Shown piece after piece: positions 24,401-36,042 of a stretch of 64,000 nucleotides of DNA (positions are counted from its first letter, which is position 1; each line of letters starts with the position of its first letter). Source of the DNA: Albugo candida. Taxonomy: Eukaryota > Oomycota > Peronosporomycetes > Albuginales. Location: positions 121,217-185,216 of the forward strand of contig JBDOQK010000066.1 of the NCBI GenBank assembly GCA_040437565.1, in the 5' to 3' direction. A program made the translations under genes and the position numbers. The notes below the pieces were generated by a model. The model had not been told where the DNA came from. It made no database searches and worked only from the letters and a program-made list of their open reading frames with translations.

Positions 24401-24961
24401 TCCAGAAAGAGATACGATTATAATGGAAAGCCTTTTCTCATCGCATGTACTGGTATACTTCCGTCGCGTCCTTTGTATCGTTGTTGTCTCACTTGACGAC
24501 CGTAAACTTTGGAGCTTTGACGTCTGGGATTCGCTTAATTGGGCGACTGACAGAATTTATCTTCAGTTTAACCCTGAGTCAAGTCGAAAGCAACCTTGAT
24601 GCGCTCCGCTTCATAGAAGCACATAATGTCGAGCATGGGCTGCAAATATTTGCGCTCAGAAATGTCCTCGAAGAAGCATTCTAACTTAGCAGCTTTCGAA
24701 TCCATCCTGAGAGATCAGAGAAGTGAGTCGCGACAGTTTTCAAGTTTCGATGCCTCAGAAACATGTAAGACATCCGGGGGCTATCCACCAGGTACCCGTT
24801 TCCATCGAGGTAGGTATATCATCTAGAAAGTCAAACTGTTCACATGAATGCTGTCTGGTGTTCAATCTTCCCTAACTTTGATGTCACCACTTTCGCTATC
24901 GCATTTACTAGTTGGAAAGTGACCTGTGAATGAAATTTATAGATAATATAGTATTTTCTTT
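21463..24961. other. 3.5 kb with no supported gene
   Basis: Only short broken frames. Protein-like pieces occur at 22823-22554 (-), 23263-23036 (-), 23340-23560 (+) and 24445-24684 (+, …DALRFIEAHNVEHGLQIFAL…), each limited by stops or frame changes. None is recognised. Probably more decayed genes. Confidence 0.4.
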
Positions 24962-25192
24962 ATGGCTCACACGATCGCTGTCCAAATAAGCATACTTTTA
25001 CTTTTATCAACTTTGGGCAAGCCTTCTGAGCAAATGATCAAGTTGGTCTTAGAAAACGGGACTTCATTACATAAATTGAAGTTTTATCTCAGTCTGTACC
25101 CTTGCTGGTGTACCATATATGCATTCGGTAATCACTGGCAACTTCGAATCGTCGAATTTCCGTCCAGAATATTCTTTTTTTCAAGCGACTAA
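24962..25192 (+). CDS. Small ORF with signal-peptide-like start, 76 aa
   Basis: ATG-started frame. Its first 20 residues look like a signal peptide (VQISILLLLSTLGKPS). The remaining part has no recognised domain and ends in the low-complexity FFFSSD. Its 3' half overlaps an unrelated protein-like frame on the other strand (25089-25349). It may be a truncated secreted-protein gene or a chance frame. Confidence 0.25.
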   Translation: MAHTIAVQISILLLLSTLGKPSEQMIKLVLENGTSLHKLKFYLSLYPCWCTIYAFGNHWQLRIVEFPSRIFFFSSD

Positions 25193-25349
25193 TCAAAATG
25201 GTTCGAAGATACTCTTGTGGCTCCACAGAAAAACGATGTTGTTGATTTTCGTTTTCTAGTGCCAAATGCATCAATGTCTGCCAGCTTTTATACACAGATT
25301 GCGCCTGCGTGCTCCAGCAAGCACTTTTGATATTTTCAAATACTGACAT
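25089..25349 (-). pseudogene. Possible F-BAR/FCH-domain fragment
   Basis: A minus-strand frame of 86 codons with helical sequence resembling the FCH part of F-BAR proteins: QAQSVYKSWQTLMHLALENE followed by a Gln/His-rich segment and QEYLRTILISRLKKRI, similar in spacing to the Trp-x-x-Leu…Leu-x-x-x-Ile pattern of that domain. F-BAR domains bind and curve membranes. Only a fragment is present and the assignment rests on resemblance, so it is weak. Confidence 0.2.
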
Positions 25350-25573
25350 TTGGACACACTCATGTGACTTCTGAAGGCGGTACGATCGGATTGATTGCTT
25401 TTCAGTGGTTCGTGCGTCCCAAAATTGCCGGACTTTCCTTTCTTTCTTTCCCTCGCAGCTCTAATTGGTTGCANNNNNNNNNNNNNNNNNNNNNNNNNNN
25501 NNNNNNNNNNNNNNNNNNNNNNNNNNNNNNNNNNNNNNNNNNNNNNNNNNNNNNNNNNNNNNNNNNNNNNNNN

Positions 25574-25678
25574 GTGGGCTCAAACCGCTGCCCACACTGC
25601 CGGGAATCGAACTAACGACCTCCGGCAGGGGGTCCGTGCGCTCAAGTGCTTAACCGACTGAGCTGGGTACGGACCCCC
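25574..25678 (-). repeat. tRNA-derived SINE, copy 1 (head)
   Basis: Read on the minus strand, this starts with a tRNA-like head: an A-box-like CAGCTCAGTCGGTTAAG and, about 45 bases later, a B-box-like GTTCGATTCCCGGC, the two internal promoter elements of RNA polymerase III. It closely matches the copy at 50303-50412 on the plus strand. The rest of this copy is lost in the gap at 25474-25573, and repeat content is probably why the assembly broke here. Confidence 0.8.
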
Positions 25679-27120
25679 AATGAGGATAAGGAAGATAAGC
25701 GAGCGCGCTGAAGTTCTCGGGTACTTTACAAAATCTATCTACCCACCCGGTCCTACAGCGGTTTGTTGCTCTATCTACGTTGCGTTGAACAGATTCGAGG
25801 GTGAATCACATTCAAAGTGCCAACGTCACCTCTAAACCCAATTAAGCAACCTCCAAGAACAACATTCTCATCTACCATTTCACGTCATAGCATTACTAGG
25901 ATCGATTTAAGCTGTCAAGGCTAGTCAAAGTTATCATCAATATCGAGTTGCGAAGATATAAGCACGAGCTTGGAAGCCCACGGGGTGGTGTACATAGTCT
26001 AATTCTGGCGAAAGCACCAGGACGTTCTATAGCTTAGCCATTCCCGATATAATGTAGGTAGCGAGTCTTACGCTCGATTGCTACCTATAAGTCTGATACC
26101 GTCAAGATACACATCGCGATTATTTTGACCGAAACACCTCGAGCTATCAAAGACGCAAGAAGCGACGACGGCGATATTGTAGATACATCTATTTCGTTTC
26201 AAATACATAGTTCTTACTTGCCACTTCGCTGTTTACCTCTGTTGTAGAACGCAGCTAACATTGATCGCGAATTTCGCTGTAATAATTCTGAATGTACCAA
26301 CGCATATGGCTCCACGGGCTCCTTAACTCAATCAACGGCTGAAGCATGTACAGCCAAACGCGAATCTCTTAAAATTCAGGTGAGATATATTTGACCTCTT
26401 CTCTTGCCTAAAAGGCGTTGACGGCTGCCTACAGACAGATTCTGCAATCTATGCAAATCTGCCAAAGAGCTCATTAGTTTCGACAGCATTATCTTTCACT
26501 CACCACAGCCATCGTAACGTGAACATTTGTCCGACAACCAAAGATGGTACGATTAGATATTGCTATGGCCCTTACATGAAGTAAAAAAAGACAATGTCTA
26601 GACATGCTACAATCCCTAGTCGGATCAGAGCAGTCACATCCAGATTGCAAATTCACAAAAACTGACCAGCATGGCATACCTTCAAAGCCAAATATGCGAT
26701 CGAGATCCAATTAGTTACCCTTTTGAGTATCGAATGGATGTATCTAAATGCACCTGAGTGCTTATTAAAGGGTAGTAGAATATCAGGGTCAGTAGAAGGT
26801 AATGCAGCACAACCTGGATGAAGATCTCCCGTTAGGATAAAAGCTCAATCTCGCTCCCAATATTTTGTGGATCAGAGATATGCAAATTCTCCATCCATGG
26901 ACGCTGTATCTCAATCGAATATATTCAAGTCAAGTGGATGCTTAGAGGATAGTTCTCATAAAACCTCGTCAGGTCTAAACCAGGTAGCCATGAGTCTCTT
27001 TCATCACGATTGATTATCATGCATCATCACGAATTCAAATAACAAAAGGAGCCCGTGCGATTGCTGGTACTCGCTTGTGCTATTATTTTTATCGCTTTAT
27101 AGTAATTTCTCTCATTATAG
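25679..27120. other. 1.4 kb, no gene seen
   Basis: No convincing coding frame on either strand. Just an imperfect inverted repeat around 26050-26085 (aggtagcgag…gattgctacct) and short shadows. Confidence 0.4.
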
Positions 27121-27950
27121 CAGTGGATATATCCAAAGAAGCAAACTCTGATGATCCCGAGATCATGATCGACGTCAGCGTCTTTGAGAATGTACCACTT
27201 TTAGCACTTGATCCGAGAAACCTCAGCAATAAGCTCAATGAGGTGGACTCACAATTGAGTTCCTACAGGATCGGAGCTGGAGAATATGACAGCGACAGCA
27301 GAATCAACCCTTTATTTTTGATCTGTGCGCAATTTGACTCAGTTTCTTATTTACAGCAGCAATGCTTTTGAATGGGAAGCATTCATCCGTCCCTCCTGGA
27401 TAGTACCTCCATCTTCACCTGTTCGTGTGCTGTAATTGATATCTGATATCCACACAGAACTTTGAGGACACGAAGGACAAGTTATTTACTGGAAAAACAT
27501 TCTCGCTTACTCGAACAATATTATATTCCCAACGATATCACTCTATCGTTTCTTCGAGTAATTATAGTGGATATCCTGCTCAGCCTAGTCTACTTGAATG
27601 AGCCGATTATACCACACGAGACACTATCACGTCCTCCGCATATGAGATGAATGTCCAACCTTGATCTTTAGGAATCTTGTGCCACGACTGATCGACGACT
27701 TACTTGTTCCACTCCAGTCTTTGACACCTAGAAGTCAGCCTGATGCATCTCTTCTCATTGATAATACACTGCAGGAATTATGAAATAGAAAAGGTTTGTA
27801 TGATAGAAATGAGTGAAGAAGCGATGAGCAGGACAGGCAATATCTATTTGTCATTAGTATACCAGCATAAAATACATGTGATAATTCGACTATATTCACG
27901 CAACTCCAATCGCGATCGGCTTACGAGAGGATTGTAGCCTGCGGCCGCTG
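27121..27950 (+). pseudogene. Exon-like fragments of an unidentified gene
   Basis: A splice-acceptor-like CATTATAG ends at 27120 and is followed by an open, acidic segment (NSDDPEIMIDVSVFENVPLL, then NKLNEVDSQLSSYRIGAGEY) up to about 27320. Further protein-like pieces follow in other frames: NAFEWEAFIRPSWIVPPSSP at about 27365 and RNLVPRLIDDLLVPLQSL at about 27670, with stops between. This could be a multi-exon gene or a decayed one. I do not recognise the family. Confidence 0.35.
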
Positions 27951-30040
27951 ATTTCCCCAGAGGTATATGATACACATTGTCTAGACGATTGAAGCATGTG
28001 ATATCCGGTTCACATGGTGTCCTGGTAGTTATAGCGAAGATCGGTGCTGTTATCTATGGCGCTTTCTTGTGAAAAAGAATTGTAATTATATGAAATAGTG
28101 AACAGACCATGCGCATGCGCCTCTTGTCATCATAAAACGGACAATGAGAAGCAACCGTATCGTGTCTTTTTATCTGTGATCCAATAATGACGAATATGCG
28201 CAGCCTCATATTCAGATTCAGAGCATGGAGTGTCATGTCCGATAGAGTTCTACAAAGATCCATAGTAGTATTCATGACGTATTGTATCAATCAAGCTTCA
28301 CGTGCTTTTTTTATAATCACTCTCTTGAGATGGTCGTCGGAGTGTGCTCCCAGTTTTTTTTTCTCGCTTGAACTTCCAAAATACGACCAGTGCTTGTGTT
28401 GCAAAGCTTGTACCCGGTCTATTTTCGTTATGATCCTTTTGTGGCAAAAATGCAGCGAGGACATCAGTCCCAAGCAGGACGGCCGTGTTAAATACAAATA
28501 CTCGCTCCACAGTGGCTCTGATATTATGAATGAGACTTATTACAATAAAGCATGCACGCCGACCACATCCTTGTTTTCTCAAGCTGGTATTTATTGTCTA
28601 TTCGGCGGCCATAAGTAGTAAAGATCTGCAAATAATCTAATGGCGATTAAAATTTGTTTCGCTTTCTAATCGGCGCTTCTAATTGAGAATGTATATTTAT
28701 GTACGAAAGTCACATAAGCAAATGGCAAAACCTTTTCCAAATTCACTAAAGGAGCGAATAGTTACTTCAATATCTATTGCTGACAGTGACTCTAGCAACA
28801 CATAGGATGTTTTTCGTCGCAGTTGAGTGTCCCATCTAAGCATTGAATGCCATCAATGCACAATTCCACCAGCGGTATCGGATACTATTGGGGCGCTCGA
28901 TGAGATCTTTTTAAGAAGTGTGTAGAGCGCTTATGATGCGGTAGAATGGCAGAAGGCGTTTGATTTGATCCTGCAAAAATTGAAGTAAGCACTGCATCTA
29001 CTTTCATGAGCTATGCTGAATTTAGATACTTTAGAAAGCTTGGCTCCATTGATAAAATCAAATGTCTTTTCTCGTGGGGGCTAGACTCTTTATCAAGGAA
29101 TGAATTTAAGCACTGTAAATGCTCACGCAGACTCTATCCCACTTGCATTAATTCTATACGATGCATCGCATTCGCATCCATCTCTCTTCATGAATATGAA
29201 ACCATCATAAATCACCGAATAAATCACTGTATTGACCTCAGACGAAGTAAAATGTGTTATCGCTTCGTGTTCTATGACATGAAATTTATAGCAAAGAGTA
29301 CAATTAGAGACGATTTGCAAGAACTACATTTCGCGACCTTCTTCGAGTTTCTCGTGTTGACAAGAAGTCATCACATCTTGACCTATCGCAGCCCAATGAA
29401 GCGATGAGGAGCAATCAATAAATGCTGGCATATCTCAAATCGACTATTTACGTCCCTGATTATGTTCAGATTTGTCTAGTATCGACAGAAACAGCAGTCC
29501 TACTTCATATGTGGCCACACGGTACGATTTTCTGGAGTTTCATCTGGTCAATCAAGAATCCCGTCTCAAGGAACGATTGTTGTCTTATGCCTATTTGTTT
29601 ATGATTATAAATCACATTGATCGCATTGTTCGATAGCAAGACCACTAGTTCGAGCATAACCGACACCAACCATCATATAAAGTGCTTACGTTTGGTCAGG
29701 AACAAAAACAATCTCGAGCGCACAGAATATTGTAGAGTGATCGCCGCAAATTTCGTATTCTTTTCTTTTTGCTGTCTTGGTCATCGAAAAAAGGCAATAC
29801 TTTTGAATTGATCTCTTTCGTATGCTCACCAATGTCTGTAATTTCGAGTAAATTTATTGCTCAACATGGCGATATTTGTCTTCGCATCAAGCTATCTCTT
29901 CCAAACAATGTGTACTCTTCAATCGACCTTCCATGTAGCAAAAAGTGTGTCAAACTCGAAAACGAGACAGTACTAGCATAGGATGAAATTCATTCTTGAA
30001 AGATATTCGATGTGAGGCAGCACATTCTGCATCATAGCTC
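27951..30040. other. 2.1 kb, only weak ORFs
   Basis: Two ATG-started plus-strand frames, 28187-28618 (143 codons) and 29006-29407 (133 codons), have no recognised domain and biased, Cys/Phe-rich composition. Minus-strand frames over the same places look equally plausible. I do not support either as a gene. The rest holds short stops-rich sequence. Confidence 0.35.
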
Positions 30041-31352
30041 TCACCATACCACAGGATAGAAATCATCCACACTAATGAACCTCATGACCGGAGCGTCAAC
30101 CTTCCAGGTGGCAACGTCATCCTCCAAGTTAATAGCGAGATGTTTGCCAACTTGATGCATACTTTTGTCTTCTCAATCATTGGTACTAACAAAGTGAGAT
30201 CGTTTCATGCCAAATGACCGCATGAGCTGTTTCGAGCTCAGCTTTAGTACCTTGCATTTGAAAAAGAAGCTGGAATGCCTCTAAAACGTTTTTGTCGTCA
30301 CACTTACATATTTGGATCGCTTGGAATCTCTCAAATATCAGGCTCTGGGCCAACATCTCCATAATCGAAAAATACATCAGATACACTATGCGTGAGCTAA
30401 ACTTGACCGCCAGGATCCTGAATGATATACTTCTTCGTGTCGTGTAATATTATCATTGTTCTGCCTGTAAGCGTGGATGAATGCCACCCGGTATCTATCC
30501 CCTCTCCCCTGCTTCCACGCCATATTACTCAACACTGTGTCGCTAATAAACGGATGAAACGTTTCAGTCGCGTTGCTACCACCACGAAAACACGCGTATA
30601 TAGCATCCGGGAGAGTCCAATCTCATCGAATAGCTAGACATGATCTGAGTAAACAGTGCGCTCCGGATTGAGACAAAGCATTCGTAACTGAGCCTTCCCT
30701 TCACGTCTAATGAATGCCTGGAAATCTCGTACAATAGTTGGGAAAGGATGAGGTCCATTAGCCGATCTAACGATGTAATGTGTTGTCTGCCACTAGCTAC
30801 CCAGTCTCGGATAGCCTCATTGACTGCATCCTTGCGTGTTGGTAATCCTGAGCGAATAGGAACGACTTTGGCACCGATCATCCTCATATGAAGCACATAA
30901 AGTGATTGCGGCTTTGTACTCACAGTTACAGTCTGTAAAGACGAGAAGAAACGCAGAAGAATCGACATGAGTGTCACGGTATCCCATATAGTTGGTACAA
31001 TCCCGGCCCAAGAGAGCACAAGCGGTTGTAGCAATAGTACGATACGTACCAAGTCTCTATGCGAAAACGGCTTGACCGATAGCATTATTTTTATGCGCTC
31101 CAGTGTGCGCTAAATCCTCTCGTTTCAGCCATATTTGCGATGCTTTGTGAGCCTTCTAGCCAAGTATAAAGGCGTGAGACGACCGACGTAGTCTCTTCAA
31201 AGCTTTTGGATTGTTTTTCGGAAGCTGGCATCTCGGCTGGCTCGATTATATTCTTCTGCGAGTTTGTGATGTGCTTGGACTAAGATTCCTGCAATAAAAC
31301 ATCCGCGAAATGGACCAAAGCAAGCATTTAGTTCCGAGACGGAAAAATACAT
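30041..31352 (-). pseudogene. trpB: Decayed tryptophan synthase beta chain gene
   Basis: Minus-strand relic covering nearly the whole TrpB fold in order: FGPFRGCFIAGILVQAHHKL (31330-31270), [17 protein letters not shown] (about 31180), [17 protein letters not shown] with the PLP-binding Lys (about 31110-31080, the usual Ile after Lys is missing), TACALLGRDC and YMG (about 31030-30980), MRMIGAKVVP (about 30890), then [26 protein letters not shown] (about 30740), a degenerate Gly-rich phosphate loop GGSNATETFHPFI (about 30570), VEAG, NVLEAFQLLF and AELETAHAV (about 30280-30220), and MHQVGKHLAIN (about 30140) to a TGA at 30041. Frame changes and stops occur throughout, so it cannot make the enzyme. 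TrpB joins indole to serine to give tryptophan. Confidence 0.9.
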
Positions 31353-31487
31353 AGGAGGAGCATTGCTCACGCGAAGGCATCGCTCAGAGTGGATCGTTGT
31401 CTGATTGCTTTAAATCTGTTTCAAATAGGGTCATATTGTATGATTAAACAACTGCTCATTTTCACATTGAAGACTCAGAAGTAAACC

Positions 31488-32339
31488 TTACGAGGAGAAC
31501 GTGTCCTGGGGTGCATTTGTAGTAACTAAAGTAATCGTTCTGGTTTCTTCGGTAAGACGGGGGATACTGCTAGGCTTGTTTGCCCAGCATGACCAGAAAA
31601 GACAATTTTTCTTGGGTTTCTCCAGTGGAGGATCAGGTTTGGTAAAAGGGCGGGTATGCAAAAATCTTACTTCATAATGATCTGACCTAGGACTTGTTTT
31701 CTTTCTGAAAATGATACGCATGTCAGGATCTAAATCCGGCCCAATGTAGAGGATCCACCCAGTATTACGACTTATCTGGGATGATAATTTCGATATCAAA
31801 GTTCCAGAATCACGGAGTTTAATTCTCACCTCGTCATTAATTCCATGACCAGGACATGTCGTACCGTAAGGTATAGGAATGCTTGTATGGTCATGCAATT
31901 GTACAGAAATCGAATTAACATCGTAGTTAATAAGACCGATGAGCAATTCTCCAACTTGAAGTCGCCACTCTGATGGATTCGAGAGCTTTGTTCGGATAAC
32001 AGCATGAGATTTATCTTTGAAGTCAGTTGAAAGATAAAGGTGCTCTCCATAAAAGTGGTAATCAAATTGAGAACAGTATTGGCCTTCTCCTGTGGGTTCC
32101 AGGTTGAATATGGAAATACCATGGTCGCTAGCACCCAAAACTAATGTATGATTACAAAAGTACTTCTTGAAGACATTTCTGCCAAGTGAAAATTTGTACT
32201 CATGCTTGTACATTCCATCGACAGAATTACTACGCTTACATTCAGTCGGCTTTTTAATAAAACACCTACCGCTGACGTTCCTTCGATGACTGAACACTTG
32301 AAGCAGCACCAAATACAAAAGATGTCGGAGTGTACACAT
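31488..32339 (-). CDS. Secreted protein candidate, 283 aa, unknown family
   Basis: Complete frame with an ATG start. The N terminus fits a signal peptide: MCTLRH, hydrophobic LLYLVLLQVF, and probable cleavage around VSG (about residue 24). Cysteines follow at about 26 and 34, and further ones at about 62, 88, 163 and 245-253, consistent with an extracellular protein. The C-terminal tail is Pro/Ser/Thr-rich (about 225-283). No known domain is seen. It sits just upstream of the trpB relic on the same strand and is one of the few intact genes here, which suggests it is still under selection. Confidence 0.65.
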   Translation of the reverse strand: MCTLRHLLYLVLLQVFSHRRNVSGRCFIKKPTECKRSNSVDGMYKHEYKFSLGRNVFKKYFCNHTLVLGASDHGISIFNLEPTGEGQYCSQFDYHFYGEHLYLSTDFKDKSHAVIRTKLSNPSEWRLQVGELLIGLINYDVNSISVQLHDHTSIPIPYGTTCPGHGINDEVRIKLRDSGTLISKLSSQISRNTGWILYIGPDLDPDMRIIFRKKTSPRSDHYEVRFLHTRPFTKPDPPLEKPKKNCLFWSCWANKPSSIPRLTEETRTITLVTTNAPQDTFSS

Positions 32340-34959
32340 TCCGGTTTTAATGACAAGTTGTTACGAAGAAAATTTGAAAGTGAGAAAATCAAGAGAGCCA
32401 AACGATCGATGCCAGTTAGCCAGATTTTATTCAACAGCAATTTCGCACTGTTTTCAGCGTGAAGAGACCAATCAGATATCATATTCCTTCCACGTACGAC
32501 TTAAGCAACCTGATGCCACGGCAACAGCACGATCAAATGGCACTAAGCTGACTATAACCTTTTGCCCATCCTCATTTACTTTCCTTCTATGATAGGACAG
32601 AAGCACAGCAGCACAAGATTACATCGGGATCACCGCTTCTATCGTACTTTCCCTCAATACTCTCAACTAGCGACTTCTTTTTCTGCGACAACATAATTAA
32701 TCGTAGCTTGAATGCTACCGCTCAGCTGGCTTCTATAAAATTTTGGCTATATAAGCGCATGATTTCTTGCTCAGAGCCACAACGACATGAGTGTCGTCCC
32801 CTTGTATCACAAAGAACGTACACAGTTTCCGTTTTCAACCCTTCTATCTGCTCAATATATCACCAATCTTCTTTTGTGTATGAAAACTATGTTTAGAAAA
32901 AATGTGTCATTCCTCCCTGTTGGTGGATAGTATTTCCATAATCGCGTAGTCACTACGAAACGTGGCTCATCTATCCACCTTTAGAGATCACACGCAATCG
33001 GATGAGTTAAAAAAAGCCCTACCATTGAGTAGTCGAGCAATAGGGTTGTCTATGGGAAAGACAGTACTGACGGCGCATTGGTAAAGTACCGGTGGNNNNN
33101 NNNNNNNNNNNNNNNNNNNNNNNNNNNNNNNNNNNNNNNNNNNNNNNNNNNNNNNNNNNNNNNNNNNNNNNNNNNNNNNNNNNNNNNNNNNNNNNGTCAT
33201 GCAATGGTCAGCACGAGCATTTCCGTGCATCTCTTGCAGTGGATCATGGACGAGGCATATTTTTACGATTCAAAGTATGATACGAAATCTTTTGAATGCT
33301 TTCGTTGTTTCTACTCAAGACATGCTATATGATCGAATCCTCCAGTGAATTAGTGTTGCTCCTATCGTTGAGGCTCATATTGCTACTGTTGCAATGAGCA
33401 TGTTCAAACTCCATCCTATCGTCATCGCCATACTCTTGCGATATTGAATGCCAAGAGAATTGGACCTCGTCGGACCCTTGATCTTCATGAAAGCTTTTGC
33501 ACATCCGCATCTCCATAATAGCTTCTACCGACCAAAAGCTGGATTTTAGAATTACATCTCTTTATACTGGTAAATAAGCGCCAATTTCACTTCCAAAATT
33601 CAGCTGTACTCAAATCACCAACGATATATTTTCTTGAATTTGAGAGATAAGATAAGGAGTGCTACAAAACACCGAGGTCGATGTCTGGCGAGGCCGCAAG
33701 AAAATCATGTTGACGTTGTTAGTATGGTGCTTTTCTGAGGATGCATAGGAAGTGGTGTCTGATTGTCTGAGATAACCACTTCGTCACAGTAAGCATGCTT
33801 GCTCCACCCTGCCGATAAACGTCTCTAGACCATGAGTACGACTTGAACGATCATACAATAGGTTGACTGAGAAGTGACCACAGAGGGTCGCTATCGCATT
33901 TCAAAGTTAAATTTTTGCAGTGCTGATTAATGTATTCTGTTAGGTTTCCGTATTTGTAGTTGGGGAAGAAAGCTCAGGCTGTTATTTTCATTGTGAGGAA
34001 ATGGATGGGGGTGTATCACTCCAAATTACCGGAATTGATAGAAGCGCTGCCTACTGCGCCTTTGATATAAGTGAAGCGATGTCATTTTGATTCATAATTT
34101 CGATTATAGTAGATATTAAAATTGGTTGCTTCAAAATCAGACTGAACTTATGCTTGCAGCAACATGCGTTGATTCTGTACGGTGAACATCCGCATCCGAA
34201 AACTTTGAAGTGTGCGAATTGTATACGTTTGATTCCGTCTCTATACATTCTGCAAGTTGATTCAGACTGGGAACATTCCACGAATAACCAGTGGTAGTCG
34301 CTGGCATATATAAGCCTATTGTATCACCAATGATAGGCACATTTCTATAACTGGGAATTTCACGGACATGACTATCGAGTCGTATATATCTTGCAAGATA
34401 ATATATCCTCGCTAGATGAAAAGTCGCCACCCAGTGTCCTAATTGCGAGTTTTGAAGAAGGTGCTGGCTGTCTTGTTTCTGAATACATGAATCGATGTTT
34501 GGAGTGCCACATAAAGGTTGCAGAGAAGTTGCATTTCCACCACCTTTAGCATATAAATTGTAAGGTATCTTCACACACTAGTTTCGTGAAAAAGATGGCC
34601 AAATGTGCCATTGAGCCACATCATCAATTTTTTCTGTGCGTGGTGTCTGACATCTTTGGCAGAATCCAGTTTATTGCCATCCGATTGCTGACTACCATTT
34701 TTGACTTTCAGTGATAAACCCGACTGGGTTCCGTTCCTGCAATTACGTAATCATCGAACGTGGAAAGGCTCATTGATCCGCTCATTTATTTCGCAAGCTA
34801 GCTCTTTTAAACTACCAGAAGAGGCTCTATTTGTAATTTGCAACTGTATTTTGTATTTTACGAATGATATTGCTCTCTCCACTAAGTGCGATTCTCATCG
34901 TGTGATACATAATGGTCCACAATCCGAGACTCTTGTTTCCTCATCGCGCAAAGCTTCGC
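32340..34959. other. 2.6 kb, decayed minus-strand reading frames
   Basis: Includes the gap 33096-33195. Minus-strand pieces at 33516-33325 (DDDRMEFEHAHCNSSNMSLN) and 34574-34137 (…RTESTHVAASISSV) look coding but are isolated; the latter frame begins with GTG and has no early ATG. No family is recognised. The remainder shows nothing. Confidence 0.35.
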
Positions 34960-36040
34960 CCATGTCGTTTCTTTGCCAGTTTTACAAATTACATACTATA
35001 AGTCATTGGAGACGGATATGGAGGCTAGGTAGCTGCTATCAAAGCCGCCCTATTCGGAATATAAATCGTCTGAAACGAATTCGTGGTTCACTTGGTCCAC
35101 ATTGTCCTAATATCGGCACTATCCCGTCCAAAGCCTTTATCTACTCTGGATATGCTGATTGTTGTATTGGATTCGAGCTTGCTGCCGATAGACGTTTGAG
35201 TGCATATGTTACTGGGGTCGGGTACTTGAGTCATTTGTGTCCTGCTCTTGACATGAAATTAGGTCGAGAATTTGCCGAAACACTATCGAAACAAGGTTTC
35301 CAGTTCAAATTGCGACGAAAACCACCTTGACTAAAGTGACCGAAGATTGTGTGACAATTACACTCGAAGATGCGAAAAGGAAGGAATGAGGCCAGTATGA
35401 AGCGTGATATCGTCCTGGTAGCCACTAAACGTCGACCATCTATGAATGGGCTTGGGCTGGGGGTATGGGAATTCAAACTGATGCATCAAAACGGACTCAA
35501 GCCGAGGAACATTAACAAACTGCGATCGCCAGTATGTATACGATTGGTATTGTGATTGCTGGTCCGTTATTGGCTCATAAGGCTGATGTAGAAGGATTGC
35601 AGCCTATGATATTGTGCTGGGAAAACATGGATGGGCATGTGAAATACAATGCGATTCCAGGTGTCATTTTTGCTCATACTGAAGTTGGAAGAAAAGAAAA
35701 ATCAAAAAAAAAGAAGAATCTCATACCATTTTCGCAAATTTTCAATGATTGCAAGTTTTCGTCCGCGTGCAGTCGATGGGAACAGATGGATTTGTAAAAA
35801 TCTTGGCGCGGAACGATAACGAAGGTGCTCTTTGGCATGCATATCACGATAAGCAATGCAGGTGAATGACGCAGGCAATGTGTGGTATGGAGTATGGTGC
35901 AGCCACTGATGACATCGCACGAACGTGTTACGCGTATCTAACGCTCAGTGAAGCGCTATAGGAAGCGTTTGATATCAAGTACGATAGACCCATTAGTGAA
36001 GCGCTATAGGAAGCGTTTGATTTCAAGTACGATAGACCCA
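34960..36040 (+). pseudogene. Decayed dihydrolipoamide dehydrogenase gene
   Basis: Plus-strand relic of the E3 flavoprotein of 2-oxoacid dehydrogenase complexes. In order: a broken FAD-binding Gly motif (IGDGYGG, stop, VAAIKAALFGI) at about 35010; RGSLGPHCPNIGTIPSKAFI at about 35085-35140, where the second active-site cysteine is Thr; then, after an apparent deletion of about 200 codons, CPALDMKLGREFAETLSKQG (about 35240), VTITLEDAKRK, ASMYTIGIVIAGPLLAHKA (about 35540), YNAIPGVIFAHTEVG, DGFVKILARN (about 35790), MEYGAATDDIARTCYAYLTL (about 35890) and EAFDIKYDRPI. Stops and frameshifts throughout. A functional copy must exist elsewhere, since the enzyme is normally essential. Confidence 0.9.
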
Positions 36041-36042
36041 TT
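35947..36042 (+). repeat. 48-bp direct tandem duplication in the DLD relic
   Basis: Units 35947-35994 and 35995-36042 are the same except for one visible base (gatatcaag versus gatttcaag). The unit covers the region corresponding to the very C terminus of dihydrolipoamide dehydrogenase, and 48 bp equals 16 codons. The duplication came after decay or was neutral. Confidence 0.85.

Noticed and set aside
28187-28618. 143-codon plus-strand ORF as a gene
   Set aside because: Composition is unlike the real genes here, minus-strand frames in the same place are equally long, and no domain or signal peptide is seen.
29006-29407. 133-codon plus-strand ORF as a gene
   Set aside because: Same reasons: unsupported composition, with a competing frame on the other strand.
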